Source: Streptomyces albus subsp. albus (lineage in GTDB: Bacteria; Actinomycetota; Actinomycetes; Streptomycetales; Streptomycetaceae). Taken from it: a stretch of 62,691 bases of DNA. Of the stretch, positions 8,814 through 17,223 are shown in pieces. How positions within the stretch are numbered: the stretch's first letter is position 1; the number at the start of each line of letters is the position of its first letter. The position numbers and the translations under genes were made by a program. Location: assembly GCF_000725885.1 (NCBI RefSeq), contig NZ_JODR01000034.1:1-62691 (forward strand), written 5' to 3'. Under the pieces are notes generated by a model. It searched no databases. It worked only from the letters and a program-made list of their open reading frames with translations, and was not told the origin of the DNA.

Positions 8814-9617
8814 TCAGAGCCCGTAGTGGACCGTCACGGGGGCGTGGTCGCTCCACCGTTCCGCGTGGGTGGCGGCACGCTCGACGTACGCCTTCACCGC
8901 ACGGCCGGCCAGCCCCGGGGTGGACACGTGGTAGTCGATGCGCCAGCCGGTGTCGTTGTCGAAGGCCCGGCCCCGGTACGACCACCACGAGTACGGCCCC
9001 GCCACGTCCGGGTGCAGTGAGCGGACCACGTCCGTGTAGCCCCCGTCGGCCGGGTCGAGGACACGGGAGAGCCAGGCGCGCTCCTCGGGCAGGAACCCGG
9101 AGTTCTTCTTGTTGCCGCGCCAGTTCTTCAGGTCGGCCTCCTGGTGGGCGATGTTCCAGTCGCCGCAGACCAGCACCTCGCGCCCGGCGGCAGCCGCCCG
9201 CTCGCGCAGGTCGCACAGGTAGGGCAGGAACGCTTTCATGAAGCGCTCCTTCTCCTCCTGCCGCTCGGTGCCGACCTCACCGGAGGGCAGGTACAAGCTC
9301 GCCACGGTCAGACCGGGAAGATCCGCCTCCACGTAGCGGCCGGACGTCTCGAACTCGGGTGTGCCGAATCCCACACGGACGGCTTCCGGCTCCCGGCGGG
9401 TCAGCAGCGCCACTCCGGCCCGCCCCTTGGCCGACGACGGCGCCCAGAAGGTGTACCAGCCCTCGGGTGACCGTACGGCCTCGGGCAGCTGCTCCGGCTC
9501 CGCACGGACCTCCTGGAGACAGACCACGTCCGCCTCCGTGGTCGCCAGCCACTCGGCGTAGCCCTTCTTGGCCGCTGCCCGCAGACCGTTGACGTTGACC
9601 GTGCTCACCTTGTGCAA
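8814..9617 (-). CDS. xth: Exodeoxyribonuclease III
   Basis: A 267-residue member of the exonuclease III/AP endonuclease family, which repairs abasic sites and trims 3' ends. Visible signatures are VNVNGLRAA at the N-terminus, VVCLQEVRA (catalytic Glu), YLPSGEVG, VCGDWNIAH (the GDxN motif) and the C-terminal WSDHAPVTV with the catalytic Asp-His pair. The start is probably the TTG at 9617, six bases after GGGAG; a GTG at 9608 is the alternative. It is divergent from the acetyltransferase gene. Confidence 0.95.
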   Translation of the reverse strand: MHKVSTVNVNGLRAAAKKGYAEWLATTEADVVCLQEVRAEPEQLPEAVRSPEGWYTFWAPSSAKGRAGVALLTRREPEAVRVGFGTPEFETSGRYVEADLPGLTVASLYLPSGEVGTERQEEKERFMKAFLPYLCDLRERAAAAGREVLVCGDWNIAHQEADLKNWRGNKKNSGFLPEERAWLSRVLDPADGGYTDVVRSLHPDVAGPYSWWSYRGRAFDNDTGWRIDYHVSTPGLAGRAVKAYVERAATHAERWSDHAPVTVHYGL

Positions 9618-9647
9618 AACATGCTCCCTGTGACTGCGCGGGAGGTC

Positions 9648-9673
9648 GTGAGCATCACATCCGCTGTGCTCAC
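9648..9673. promoter_or_regulatory. Inverted repeat between divergent genes
   Basis: GTGAGCA (9648-9654) and TGCTCAC (9667-9673) form a perfect 7-bp dyad with a 12-bp spacer. It sits between the starts of exonuclease III and the acetyltransferase, where an operator for either gene would lie. Confidence 0.4.
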
Positions 9674-9704
9674 GTTGCGCATCAGTGAACCTTACGATGC
9701 CCGC

Positions 9705-10232
9705 ATGCCGATCGTTTCCGCCCCTTTCGACCACCCGGACGCCCGCAAGCTCAACGATCTCGTGTTGCAGGAGTACACGCGGCGCTATGGCGATCCGGAG
9801 GGCGACGCGACGCCGCTGGATCCGGTGATGTTCCAGCCGCCGCGCGGTCTGTATCTGCTGGCCTACGACGACGCGGGGCGGCCGGTGGCCACGGGCGGAT
9901 GGCGTGCGATGGACGCGGCCCGCACGGAGGCGGGCGAGGAGGACCAGCACTACGAGGACGGCGACGCGGAGCTCAAGCGCATGTTCGTGGTGCCCGAGGC
10001 GCGCGGCCAGGGCATCGCCCGGCGGATACTCGCCCGGCTGGAGGAGGACGCCCGTGAGGCCGGCCGCACCCGGATGGTGCTGGAGACGGGTGTGCACCAG
10101 CCGGAGGCGATCGCCCTGTACACCTCGTCGGGCTATGTGCCGGCCCCGCGCAAATTCGGTCACTACCGGTTCCACGAGGAGAGCCGGTGCTACGTGAAGT
10201 CCCTGCGCGGCATCAGCGACGTCACTGGGTGA
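9705..10232 (+). CDS. GNAT-family N-acetyltransferase
   Basis: A 175-residue protein with the acetyl-CoA-binding signature MFVVPEARGQGIARRIL (Q/RxxGxG/A) near residue 90 and the closing motif EAIALYTSSGYVP. The acceptor substrate cannot be read from sequence. ATG 9705 is preferred: TACGAT lies six bases upstream with no good ribosome binding site, as in leaderless Streptomyces genes. Confidence 0.85.
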   Translation: MPIVSAPFDHPDARKLNDLVLQEYTRRYGDPEGDATPLDPVMFQPPRGLYLLAYDDAGRPVATGGWRAMDAARTEAGEEDQHYEDGDAELKRMFVVPEARGQGIARRILARLEEDAREAGRTRMVLETGVHQPEAIALYTSSGYVPAPRKFGHYRFHEESRCYVKSLRGISDVTG

Positions 10233-10276
10233 GTCAGGTGCCGCGCCCGGCCGGCGAACAGCTCTGACCGGCCGGG

Positions 10277-10342
10277 CCCGCGCACCCGGCGGCCGGCCGA
10301 GGGCCCCTGGGAGCCCGCCGGCCGGCCGCACGCGCGGGTGCC
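10277..10342. terminator. Bidirectional GC-rich hairpin
   Basis: Long imperfect inverted repeats (GGCGGCCGGC-type arms around a GGGCCCCTGGG centre, closed by GCACCCG/CGGGTGC) fill the gap between two converging genes. There is no T-run, as is usual in Streptomyces. Confidence 0.5.
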
Positions 10343-10343
10343 G

Positions 10344-11087
10344 TCATTCCCCCTCGTCCGCCTCGTCGGCTCCGCCCGTCCCGTCCGCCTCGCCCCGTGC
10401 GAACTCCGCGGCCTCCGCTATGCCGCGCTCCTCCACCGAGACGATGCCCGCCAGGTCGCCCTGGACCTCTTCCAGCACGGTGGTCAGCGCCCTGCCCGGG
10501 GGCATTTCCAGCCACCGGTCGGCACCGGTGCCCCGCAGTGTCGCCGTCATCTCCACCCAGCGCACCGGCAGCGAGACGGAGCGGGCGAGATCGTCGAAGA
10601 CACCGTTCGTGTCACCGCGCAGACACACACCGCCGGTGCTCGTCACATACGGCAGGGTGTGCGTGCGGCGCGGCACGGTGGCCAGATGCTGCGCCATGCG
10701 GATGGCGAGGTCGGGCAACGGCTCCTCGGCACGTTCGAGCAGCTCGGCACGGATCCGTACCGCCCGCAGCGCCTCGGGGAAGCTGAGCAGCCCGGCGGCG
10801 ACGGCCGCTCCGAAGCAGCCGAGGCCGTGACCGGCGACGACGGCGGGCCGGACGTGCTCGTCCTCCATCAGCGCCCGTGCGCCTGCCACCCCGGCGATCA
10901 GCAGACAGACGTGCCGTGCCACCTCCGATTCGGCCAGTGTCCCGGCAGTGTCCAGTTCGGCCACCCCTCCTGGGTGGACGCACTCCGCCTCTGCGAGGAC
11001 GGTGGCGGAGGCTGCGGTGTCCGGCAGCCGGTGCAGCATGCCCGGCCGCAGCGAGCCGAGGCCGGGGAAGAGGAACGCGACGCTCAT
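10344..11087 (-). CDS. MdcH-like malonyl acyltransferase lacking the catalytic serine
   Basis: A 247-residue protein. FLFPGLGSLRPGMLHRLP at the start, VCLLIAGVAGARAL in the middle and the W-L-E-M-P-P-G segment near the C-terminus match the malonate decarboxylase epsilon subunit and FabD acyltransferase fold. The nucleophile elbow, normally G-H-S-x-G, reads GHGLG (residues 86-90), with codon GGC where serine AGC is expected. No other mdc genes are nearby. It is either a pseudoenzyme or a decaying copy. Start at ATG 11087 after GAGGG. Confidence 0.75.
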   Translation of the reverse strand: MSVAFLFPGLGSLRPGMLHRLPDTAASATVLAEAECVHPGGVAELDTAGTLAESEVARHVCLLIAGVAGARALMEDEHVRPAVVAGHGLGCFGAAVAAGLLSFPEALRAVRIRAELLERAEEPLPDLAIRMAQHLATVPRRTHTLPYVTSTGGVCLRGDTNGVFDDLARSVSLPVRWVEMTATLRGTGADRWLEMPPGRALTTVLEEVQGDLAGIVSVEERGIAEAAEFARGEADGTGGADEADEGE

Positions 11088-11332
11088 GCCGCCAACCCTC
11101 GCGCGCCGTTCGACGCAGCGCCAGTCACCCCCCTCACAAGACGGCTCCCCGCCCTCCCCGCAGCGGCCCGTCCGGGTCGCCACGCGGGCTTTCCCCGGCC
11201 GTATCGCTGCCCGCAGCCATAACGCTGCCGCGGCCGTGATGCTGCCGGCCCGCACCGTCGAAAAGCACCGCCAGGCGCGTCACCGTCCGCGCTGCGGATG
11301 CCGTACCCGTCCGGAGCCCCGATGGTGGGCGT

Positions 11333-11944
11333 ATGACGGAAAACATCGTGTTCGCCGACTTCACCGAGCGCGGTACCCGTGCGGCCCTCCGGGCCCTCGA
11401 CAGCCTGGAGGAGGCGCACCGTGCCGGATCACTGACCGTGCGCGAGGCACGGGTCATCGGACGGGACGCGGACGGGAACGCCGAGGTCGTCGCCGAGGTG
11501 GACAACACCACGAGGGCGACGGGACTGGCCGTGGGCGGGCTGGTCGGCGCGCTGGTGGGTCTGGTGGGCGGCCCGGCGGGGGCGCTGGCCGGCTTCGGTG
11601 CGGGCGGGCTGATCGGTGGCGGGCGCGACGCGCGCCGGGTGTTCGAGACCAACGAGGGGCTGGAGGAGCTGACGGCGGAGATCCCGCCCGGCAGCACCGT
11701 GGTGGTGGCCGACGTGGAGGAAGTGTCCACCGATCCTCTCGACAGAGCCCTGGGGGCGGGCGTCAGCCGCTATCTGGCCTCCCGGGTGCGCAGGGACCTG
11801 GAAGAGACCCTGTCGGCCCCGCAGACCCCGCCGAACGCCTCGGACGCACCCACCGGACCGGTGCACGGCCACGACGTCGGTCCCCACGGGGAGGGCGAGA
11901 ACGCCAGAGCGAGCGGCCACGAAGAGCACTGGTGGCGCCGGTAA
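11333..11944 (+). CDS. DUF1269-family membrane-associated protein
   Basis: A 203-residue protein. The early part (IVFADFTERGTRAALRALDS, EARVIGRDADG) is soluble. Residues ~62-100 form a Gly/Val-rich stretch (LAVGGLVGALVGLVGGPAGAL) like a glycine-zipper hairpin. Then comes a helical domain and a hydrophilic His/Trp tail. This matches DUF1269 proteins, which have no established activity. It is 18 bp ahead of the exporter gene, probably one transcript. Confidence 0.75.
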   Translation: MTENIVFADFTERGTRAALRALDSLEEAHRAGSLTVREARVIGRDADGNAEVVAEVDNTTRATGLAVGGLVGALVGLVGGPAGALAGFGAGGLIGGGRDARRVFETNEGLEELTAEIPPGSTVVVADVEEVSTDPLDRALGAGVSRYLASRVRRDLEETLSAPQTPPNASDAPTGPVHGHDVGPHGEGENARASGHEEHWWRR

Positions 11945-11962
11945 CCCGGAAGGAGCAAAGTC

Positions 11963-12283
11963 ATGGGCCTGGCGTGGGGCGTGCTGATCGTGTCGGGTTG
12001 TCTGGAGACGCTGTGGGCCACCGCGCTGGAGGCCTCCGAGAACTTCAGCCGTCTGTGGCCCTCGCTGCTCTTCCTGGCGGCCCTGACGGCCAGCATGGTC
12101 GGCCTGTCCTACGCGGTGTCGCAGATCCCGCTCGGCACGGCGTACGCGGTGTGGGTGGGGATCGGCGCGGTGGGCACCGCGGTGTACGGGATGACGGTGC
12201 TGGGCGATTCCGCGTCGGTGGCACGGCTGCCGTGTCTGCTGCTGATCGTCGTCGGGGTCGTGGGTCTGAAACTCATCCACTGA
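11963..12283 (+). CDS. Small multidrug resistance (SMR) exporter, SugE/Gdx-like
   Basis: A 106-residue protein with four predicted membrane helices. The essential glutamate of SMR transporters is at residue 15 (SGCLETLWATAL), and helix 3 has the family signature GTAYAVWVGIGAVGTAVYG. The W-A-T-A-L after the Glu favours the SugE/Gdx branch, which exports guanidinium or quaternary cations by proton exchange as an antiparallel dimer. A strong GGAAGGAG precedes ATG. No guanidine riboswitch was recognised upstream. Confidence 0.88.
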   Translation: MGLAWGVLIVSGCLETLWATALEASENFSRLWPSLLFLAALTASMVGLSYAVSQIPLGTAYAVWVGIGAVGTAVYGMTVLGDSASVARLPCLLLIVVGVVGLKLIH

Positions 12284-12369
12284 CGGCATGCCGCACGAGG
12301 GTGCCGGAGCGCCTGCCGGACGCGGCGCGAGCCGGCCGGGTGCCCCTGGCCGGACACCTTCGCCGTTTA

Positions 12370-12398
12370 TTTACATGCCCCTGTCATCCCGCTAGGTT
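12370..12398 (+). promoter_or_regulatory. Vegetative-type promoter for the secreted peptidase-like gene
   Basis: TTTACA (12370-12375) and TAGGTT (12393-12398) are separated by 17 bp, a good fit to HrdB promoters, in a locally AT-rich stretch about 60 bp upstream of the GTG start. Confidence 0.55.
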
Positions 12399-12457
12399 GG
12401 CGCTCCGCCGACGGGGCACGCCCCCGTCGACCGCCGTCCTTGGGAAAGAGGTAGACC

Positions 12458-13012
12458 GTGGGCCCCTCCCGTCGTTCCCTCACCGCGCTCGTCGGCTCCG
12501 TGGCGACCACCGCACTGGTCCTCTTCGGCACGAGTGCGCAGGCCGCCTCAGCAGCGTCTCCGCAGCCCGTCTCCGCGACGGCCACCCCCTCAGCGGCCCC
12601 CGCCGCCCCGCAGCTCCTGGCGAAGCTCACACACGCCCAGGCGACGGCCAAGTTCCGTGCGGCGGGCATCACCTGGACGTCCAGCGGCGGCTGCTCGGAC
12701 CGCAACAACCCGACCTGCACCTCGTTCGAGGGGCTGCGCTCGGAGACGGCGGACGGCGCCATCACCCTCAAGAAGGCTTCCGGCTGTGCCGTCCGGCTCA
12801 CCGGCGGCACCGAGACGGGCCACGCGTCCGGTACGTACAGCCACTGGAACGGCTACAAGCTCGACATGGGGCTCTCCAGCTGTCTGGACAACTACATCAC
12901 CGGGAGCTTCGCCTCGATCGGTGGTTCGAAGTGGAAGTCCGCCTCGGGCAACATCTACTACCGCGAGGGCAACCACTGGGACGTCACCTACTACAACTGC
13001 GGCGGCTGCTGA
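12458..13012 (+). CDS. Secreted M15-like zinc peptidase, small six-cysteine form
   Basis: A GTG start and 184 residues. There is a Sec signal peptide (RRS then a hydrophobic core, cleavage near AQA-A at ~30) and an Ala/Pro-rich linker to ~55. The mature part carries the M15 D-Ala-D-Ala peptidase signature: H129-x2-G-x3-D136 within TYSHWNGYKLD and E170-x2-H173 within REGNHWDVTY. The two His and the Asp would bind zinc and the Glu would be the base. Six cysteines (79, 87, 110, 142, 181, 184) suggest disulfides. Likely a cell-wall peptide hydrolase; that assignment rests on motif geometry only. Confidence 0.65.
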   Translation: MGPSRRSLTALVGSVATTALVLFGTSAQAASAASPQPVSATATPSAAPAAPQLLAKLTHAQATAKFRAAGITWTSSGGCSDRNNPTCTSFEGLRSETADGAITLKKASGCAVRLTGGTETGHASGTYSHWNGYKLDMGLSSCLDNYITGSFASIGGSKWKSASGNIYYREGNHWDVTYYNCGGC

Positions 13013-13069
13013 CCGGCCGCCGGAAATCCCCGTCCCGCGCGGACCGCCGCACGCCCTGGGGATGCGCCC

Positions 13070-14080
13070 CTACTCGTCCGTACCGCCGGCCGGCTCCGTA
13101 CGGCCGGCGGCGACGTAGACGAAGACGTCCACCGAAACCGTCACCTCCACCGGCTCACCCAGCGCCGCCACCCGTGCGATCAGCTCCCGCGGCTCCACAT
13201 GACGCGCGGCCGGCCCCATGGAGGCGAGGTTCTCCACCTCCCGTGCCGACAGCGAAACCGTGTACTCCAGCGACTCGGCCCGCTCGCGCACGAAAAACCC
13301 GGACAGTGCGCGCTCCAGCCGCGCCTCTTTCTCCGGGTCGACGTCCAGCAGGCCGAGCCGCTCCCGCAGCTCCCGCAGATGCCGCCGCGTCGGCGTGACG
13401 ACCAGCAGCGCGCCGCCGGGCCGCAGCACCCGGTGGAACTCGCCGCCGTTGCGCGGCGCGAAGACGTTCAGCACCACATCGGCGCAACCGTCCCGCACCG
13501 GAAACGGCTGCCACACGTCCCAGCTGGCCGCGCCCGCCCTCGGATGGGCCCGCGCGGCACGGCGCAGCGCGTACGGGGACGCGTCCAGTGCCAGCCCCAC
13601 CGCGCCCGGCAGCGCCTCCAGCACGGCGGCCAGATAGTGCCCGGTCCCCGCACCGGCGTCCAGGACGAGACCGTCCCCGGGAGCCCGCAGGGAAGCCGCG
13701 AGCCGGCCCAGGGCGTCCGTCAGCGGCGCATAGTGGCCCGCCCCCAGGAAGTCCGCCCGGGCCTGCACCATGGCAGCCGTGTCGGCGTTCACCGTCCGCC
13801 TGCCGCCGGCGAGCAGACTCACATACCCCTGCCGCGCCATGTCGAAAGTGTGCCGACGGGGGCAGCGCAGCGACCGTTCCCCCACCTCCAGCTCCGCCCG
13901 GCACACCGGACACCGCACGGCGCTCGTCAGCGTCTCCCACAGCCCCTGCCGCGTCCCCGGCGAGGAGCCGCGGGCCGCATGGTGGGCCGCGCTGCCGGGA
14001 CGCGCGGCGTCCCCGCGGCCACCCACGCCCGCCGCGCTGACATGGGCGTCGTTGTGCGGGGCGGCGGACGGTTCGGACAT
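13070..14080 (-). CDS. 23S rRNA guanine-N1 methyltransferase, RlmA/TlrB type
   Basis: A 336-residue protein. A zinc ribbon (CPVC, then CPRRHTFD with Cys and His) is followed by GYVSLL and the SAM-binding motif I VLDAGAGTGHYL, as in RlmA(I)/RlmA(II) enzymes that methylate G745 or G748 of 23S rRNA. RlmA(II) (TlrB) contributes to tylosin-type macrolide resistance, which makes the nearby macrolide glycosyltransferase remnant notable. The first ~40 residues before the ribbon are low complexity, so the real start may be internal. Confidence 0.85.
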   Translation of the reverse strand: MSEPSAAPHNDAHVSAAGVGGRGDAARPGSAAHHAARGSSPGTRQGLWETLTSAVRCPVCRAELEVGERSLRCPRRHTFDMARQGYVSLLAGGRRTVNADTAAMVQARADFLGAGHYAPLTDALGRLAASLRAPGDGLVLDAGAGTGHYLAAVLEALPGAVGLALDASPYALRRAARAHPRAGAASWDVWQPFPVRDGCADVVLNVFAPRNGGEFHRVLRPGGALLVVTPTRRHLRELRERLGLLDVDPEKEARLERALSGFFVRERAESLEYTVSLSAREVENLASMGPAARHVEPRELIARVAALGEPVEVTVSVDVFVYVAAGRTEPAGGTDE

Positions 14081-14159
14081 GCGGTGCTTCCTCGGGTCGC
14101 AGGGGCTCCCCAGGCTACTGGTGCCGTCCGCACCGCTCAGGACGGCGGCTGCCGGCCGG

Positions 14160-14520
14160 GCGGCAGCCCCTGCGGTGGACAGCGCTCCGCGACCGCCCCT
14201 GGTCTGTCTGCCGCCCGGCACCGGCCTGCGCGCAGTGCTGAACGCGCCTGCGCGCAGGCCGGGTCCGTCCCCGGGGTGACGTTCGAGGCAGCCGCCCCGT
14301 CGCAGCTCGCCCAGTTGGCCACGCGGGGGCTGGGAGCCGCCGTGGTGCCCGCCGTGCCACCTGACACCGCCTCCCGGCTCGGGCTGCGCATCCTGTCGCC
14401 GGGCCCCGAGCCGCGGGCCCGTGTCGGCCTCACCTGGCGTACCGGCGGACCGGCGGGTCCCGCGGCCCGTGCGCTGCTGACCCGCCTGCGCACGGCCCTC
14501 GCCGCCCCAGCGGATGCCGA
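14160..14520 (+). pseudogene. Remnant of a LysR-type regulator (C-terminal domain)
   Basis: Two frames join to give the end of a LysR effector domain: PPLVCLPPGTGLRAVL in one frame, then ERACAQAGSVPGVTFEA and LARGLG-like ATRGLGAAVVPA in the next. The frames meet at 14240/14241, where restoring one base would give L-E-R-A-C. No helix-turn-helix half is present upstream because that space is the methyltransferase gene. It is clearly decayed. Confidence 0.6.
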
Positions 14521-14718
14521 CGTTCCCGCAAATACGGCAGACGAGTGGGCCCCCGCCAACCGCCCCCGTGAAGGCCGCACGGACGGCACCGCAGCACGCC
14601 TGTACGGCCCCCTGCGGCTCGTTCCGCACGCGAGACGCGGGGGCGGCCCCAACGACAGCTCCACGGGCCGCATACCGCCGCGTACAGGCCCGTACACGGC
14701 CGTGGAGCCCGCGCGTCG

Positions 14719-15930
14719 TCAGCCGTCCAGTCCCGCGTACTCCTCGATGAGCTGAACCGCACGCCGGGTGCCGCCTTCGGCGCGGGAACGTTCGCTCAGC
14801 TCGGCGGCGCGCCGGGCCACTTCCGGGTCGTCGGCGAGCGCGAACAGCGCCTCCCGCAGCAGTTGCGGCGTGGCCTCCTCGGTGTCGACACGGCGGGCGA
14901 CACCGAGTTCGACCAGCCGGTCGGCGTTGTCGAACTGTTCCGCACCCTGCGGCACGGCGATCATCGGCGTACCGGTCAGCAGCCCTTCCGCGCTGCCGCC
15001 CATGCCGGCATGGGTGACGAAGGCGTCGGCCTGCTCCAGGATCGCCAGCTGGGGCACCTAGGAGTGCACTTCCACATTGGCGGGAACAGTGCCCAGCACG
15101 GCCGGGTCGGTGTACTTGCCGATCTGCAACACGACGTGCCAGCCCGGCAGCCCGCCGAAGGCCGCCACACAGCGCCGGTAGAACTCGGGCTGCCGGGTGT
15201 AGGCGGAGCCCAGTGACACCAGCAGCACCCGTTCCGCACCAGGCGGACGCTGCCACGTGCCCCGGGTGGCCGGCCCGCTCGGACAGGGACCGACGAAAGT
15301 GACCCGTTCGGTGTCCACTTGGTCGGCATGCGGCTGCATCACCCGCGGGATCATCGCCAGCGCCCGGGGCGGAAGGCTCATGTAGCTGTCGGGGTCCGTG
15401 GTGACGGCCCCGCACCCGGCCAGCCAGGAGGCGTATTTGGCGCGGAACGCGTCAGCCCCCGGCAGTCCCCACAGGAGAGCGCCCACGTCCTCCTGATAGG
15501 TGTTCCAGGCGACGAACGTGGGGGACAGCTGCACCACCGGCCGGCCCTGCCGCTCGGCGAGTGCCCGCGCGGACAGGGCACCGATGTCGTACAGGTACAC
15601 GTCCGGCTGGTCCTCGTCGTAGACGGCCCTCAGCTGCGGCAGTGCGGCGATCGAGTCGTCGAGGAACAGTTCCATGGCGGCGATCGGATCGTCCGGCCAG
15701 TTGTTGTCGGCCACCGGCAACGTGGGCCGGTACGGCACCAGTTCGGCGCCCGTTGAGGCCACCAGATCGCTGACGGCCGGGTCGTTCGCGTACGTCACCC
15801 GGTGACCGCGGGCGACCAGTTCGCGAATGATCTCCAGGCTCGGCAGCACATGACTGACGGCCGGGATGCCGACCATCGCGATGTGCCCACTGCGGACAGC
15901 GGAACGGGACGCGCGGGGACGACGGGACAT
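14719..15930 (-). pseudogene. mgt: Macrolide glycosyltransferase gene with an internal amber codon
   Basis: One frame of 404 codons encodes an OleD/OleI/Mgt-type GT-B enzyme, which inactivates macrolides by adding glucose from UDP-glucose. Features include IAMVGIPAVSHVLPSL at the N-terminus, LLVSLGSAY, and the donor-site motif around [22 protein letters not shown]. The frame is broken once, at 15058-15060: the sequence reads V-H-S-stop-V-P-Q-L-A-I-L where the family has W. A single G-to-A change (TGG to TAG) explains it. GGAGAG precedes the start. Everything else is intact, so the loss looks recent, unless the stop is suppressed. Confidence 0.85.
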
Positions 15931-16050
15931 GAATGATCACTCTCCAGAGACACGGCTTCGCACCGCGGTGACACCTCTGTGGCGTCCCGCGTGCGGCGGT
16001 ACGGACACGCTCAGCGGACCGGCGTGCGCGGATGCACCCGGTGCGCGACG

Positions 16051-16072
16051 GCGGGGCAGGGCGGCGCCCCGC
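16051..16072 (-). promoter_or_regulatory. Hairpin after leader peptide, possible attenuator
   Basis: GCGGGGC and GCCCCGC form a perfect 7-bp stem with an 8-nt loop. Read leftwards, it starts five bases after the stop of a short leader reading frame and lies about 120 bp before the glycosyltransferase start. This is the layout of translational or transcriptional attenuators of macrolide-resistance genes. Confidence 0.4.
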
Positions 16073-16077
16073 GCGTG

Positions 16078-16104
16078 TCAGCCGTAGATCTGGTGAAAGT
16101 ACAT
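16078..16104 (-). CDS. Candidate leader peptide MYFHQIYG
   Basis: An eight-codon frame (ATG to TGA) lies on the same strand as the glycosyltransferase gene, about 150 bp upstream of its start, with GAGGG just before the ATG and a GC hairpin just after the stop. Inducible macrolide-resistance genes often carry such uORFs on which a drug-bound ribosome stalls. No reference leader with exactly this sequence is recalled, so function is inferred from position only. Confidence 0.35.
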   Translation of the reverse strand: MYFHQIYG

Positions 16105-16386
16105 GACCCTCACTCTAATGCCACGGATTCCGCTCCCGCAGGGATTATCTCCGGGCAGAAAACCGCATGCTCATAAGTCTGAGTAGCGGGCAGAAGGGTT
16201 TCCGCTGGCTGGAGTAGTCGTTGACGGCTGTGTAACCGAGACGGTCACCCCCGGCCTCACCCCAGCAGTGGGTCACTGCGAGCGACACAGGCCCGCGCGC
16301 CGAAGGTCACCCCGGCTTCGTGCGCCGCTGGAACCGGTCCCGGCACCCGTCATCTGCATCTGACTTTCAGAAGAGAGAGTTCAGTT
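16105..16386. other. Intergenic region between divergent genes
   Basis: It includes AT-richer patches (GGGATTATC near 16140, CTCATAAG near 16171) where promoters for the leftward glycosyltransferase leader and the rightward DUF2637 gene are expected. No gene is seen. Confidence 0.4.
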
Positions 16387-17223
16387 TTGACCGAGACGTC
16401 GCACAGGTACGCGTCCGCCGCGCCCCGTGACCCGGAGACCGGACTGCCAGGGCCGAGGAAACCCTTCGACTCCCCCTGGGATTCGGCGTACTACTACCGC
16501 TCCTCCGTCTTCGACGACGGCCCGTACGGACACGCCGAGCGTTCGGAGTTCACCGACACCAACACCCTCGGCCTCAAACGGTTCCCCTCGCCGCGCCCCG
16601 ATCCCGTCCCGTACCCGGACGAGCCCGCCCACCCGGACCTGGACGCGGAACTCGCCCACTTCCTCGACACGGTCGAGCAGCAGGCTCTCGGCGACGCCGC
16701 GCTCACCCGGGCCAGACACCGCAAAAACGGTCCACTGTCCCGTGCCAAACAGCAGCACAGGGAAGACCTCACCTGGAGGCGCGTACTGAGCGCCTTCTCG
16801 ATCACCCTCACCGCGGTGATCGTGGTGCTCGTGAGCTTCCTGGGCGCGAAGGCGTCCTATCCGTCGCTCTACGACCTCGCCCGTGAGTCGGCGCCGCCGA
16901 GTGTCGCCCAGGCCTGGCCGCTGCTCATCTACGCCCCCTGGGTCGCTGCCACCCTGTCGATCCTGCGCACCCGTGCCTACCGCCGCCGCACTGTGCACTC
17001 CTGGCTGGTGGTGCTCTTCTTCGCCGCCGTCGCCTCCCTGCTGTGCGTCGCCGACGCGCCGGCCACTCCGGCGGGCATCGCGGTCGCCGGCCTGCCGCCC
17101 ATCACCGCCCTGCTGTGCTTCCACCAGCTCGTGCGGCAGCTCGACCTCCCGTCCGTGCCCACGGCACCCTCACGCCATGCCCGCCGTCCCAAGGGCGCCA
17201 ATCGGCACCGTTCGGCAGGATGA
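16387..17223 (+). CDS. DUF2637 (SpdA-like) membrane protein
   Basis: A TTG start after AGAGAG gives 278 residues. Residues 1-130 are a hydrophilic, Pro/Asp-rich cytoplasmic region. About four membrane helices follow (SITLTAVIVVLVSFLG, PLLIYAPWVAATLSIL, SWLVVLFFAAVASLLC, AVAGLPPITALLCF), then a basic tail. This is the DUF2637 pattern seen in Streptomyces mobile-element Spd proteins and in chromosomal paralogues. No transfer genes are nearby, so a role in plasmid spread cannot be claimed. Confidence 0.8.
   Translation: MTETSHRYASAAPRDPETGLPGPRKPFDSPWDSAYYYRSSVFDDGPYGHAERSEFTDTNTLGLKRFPSPRPDPVPYPDEPAHPDLDAELAHFLDTVEQQALGDAALTRARHRKNGPLSRAKQQHREDLTWRRVLSAFSITLTAVIVVLVSFLGAKASYPSLYDLARESAPPSVAQAWPLLIYAPWVAATLSILRTRAYRRRTVHSWLVVLFFAAVASLLCVADAPATPAGIAVAGLPPITALLCFHQLVRQLDLPSVPTAPSRHARRPKGANRHRSAG

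Noticed and set aside
11840..11970. Guanidine riboswitch before the SMR exporter
   Set aside because: No conserved guanidine-I/II/III elements recognised; the upstream DNA is the end of the DUF1269 gene.
10948..13398. Long rightward frame spanning several genes
   Set aside because: It crosses the DUF1269, SMR and secreted peptidase genes in another frame, with no domain of its own.
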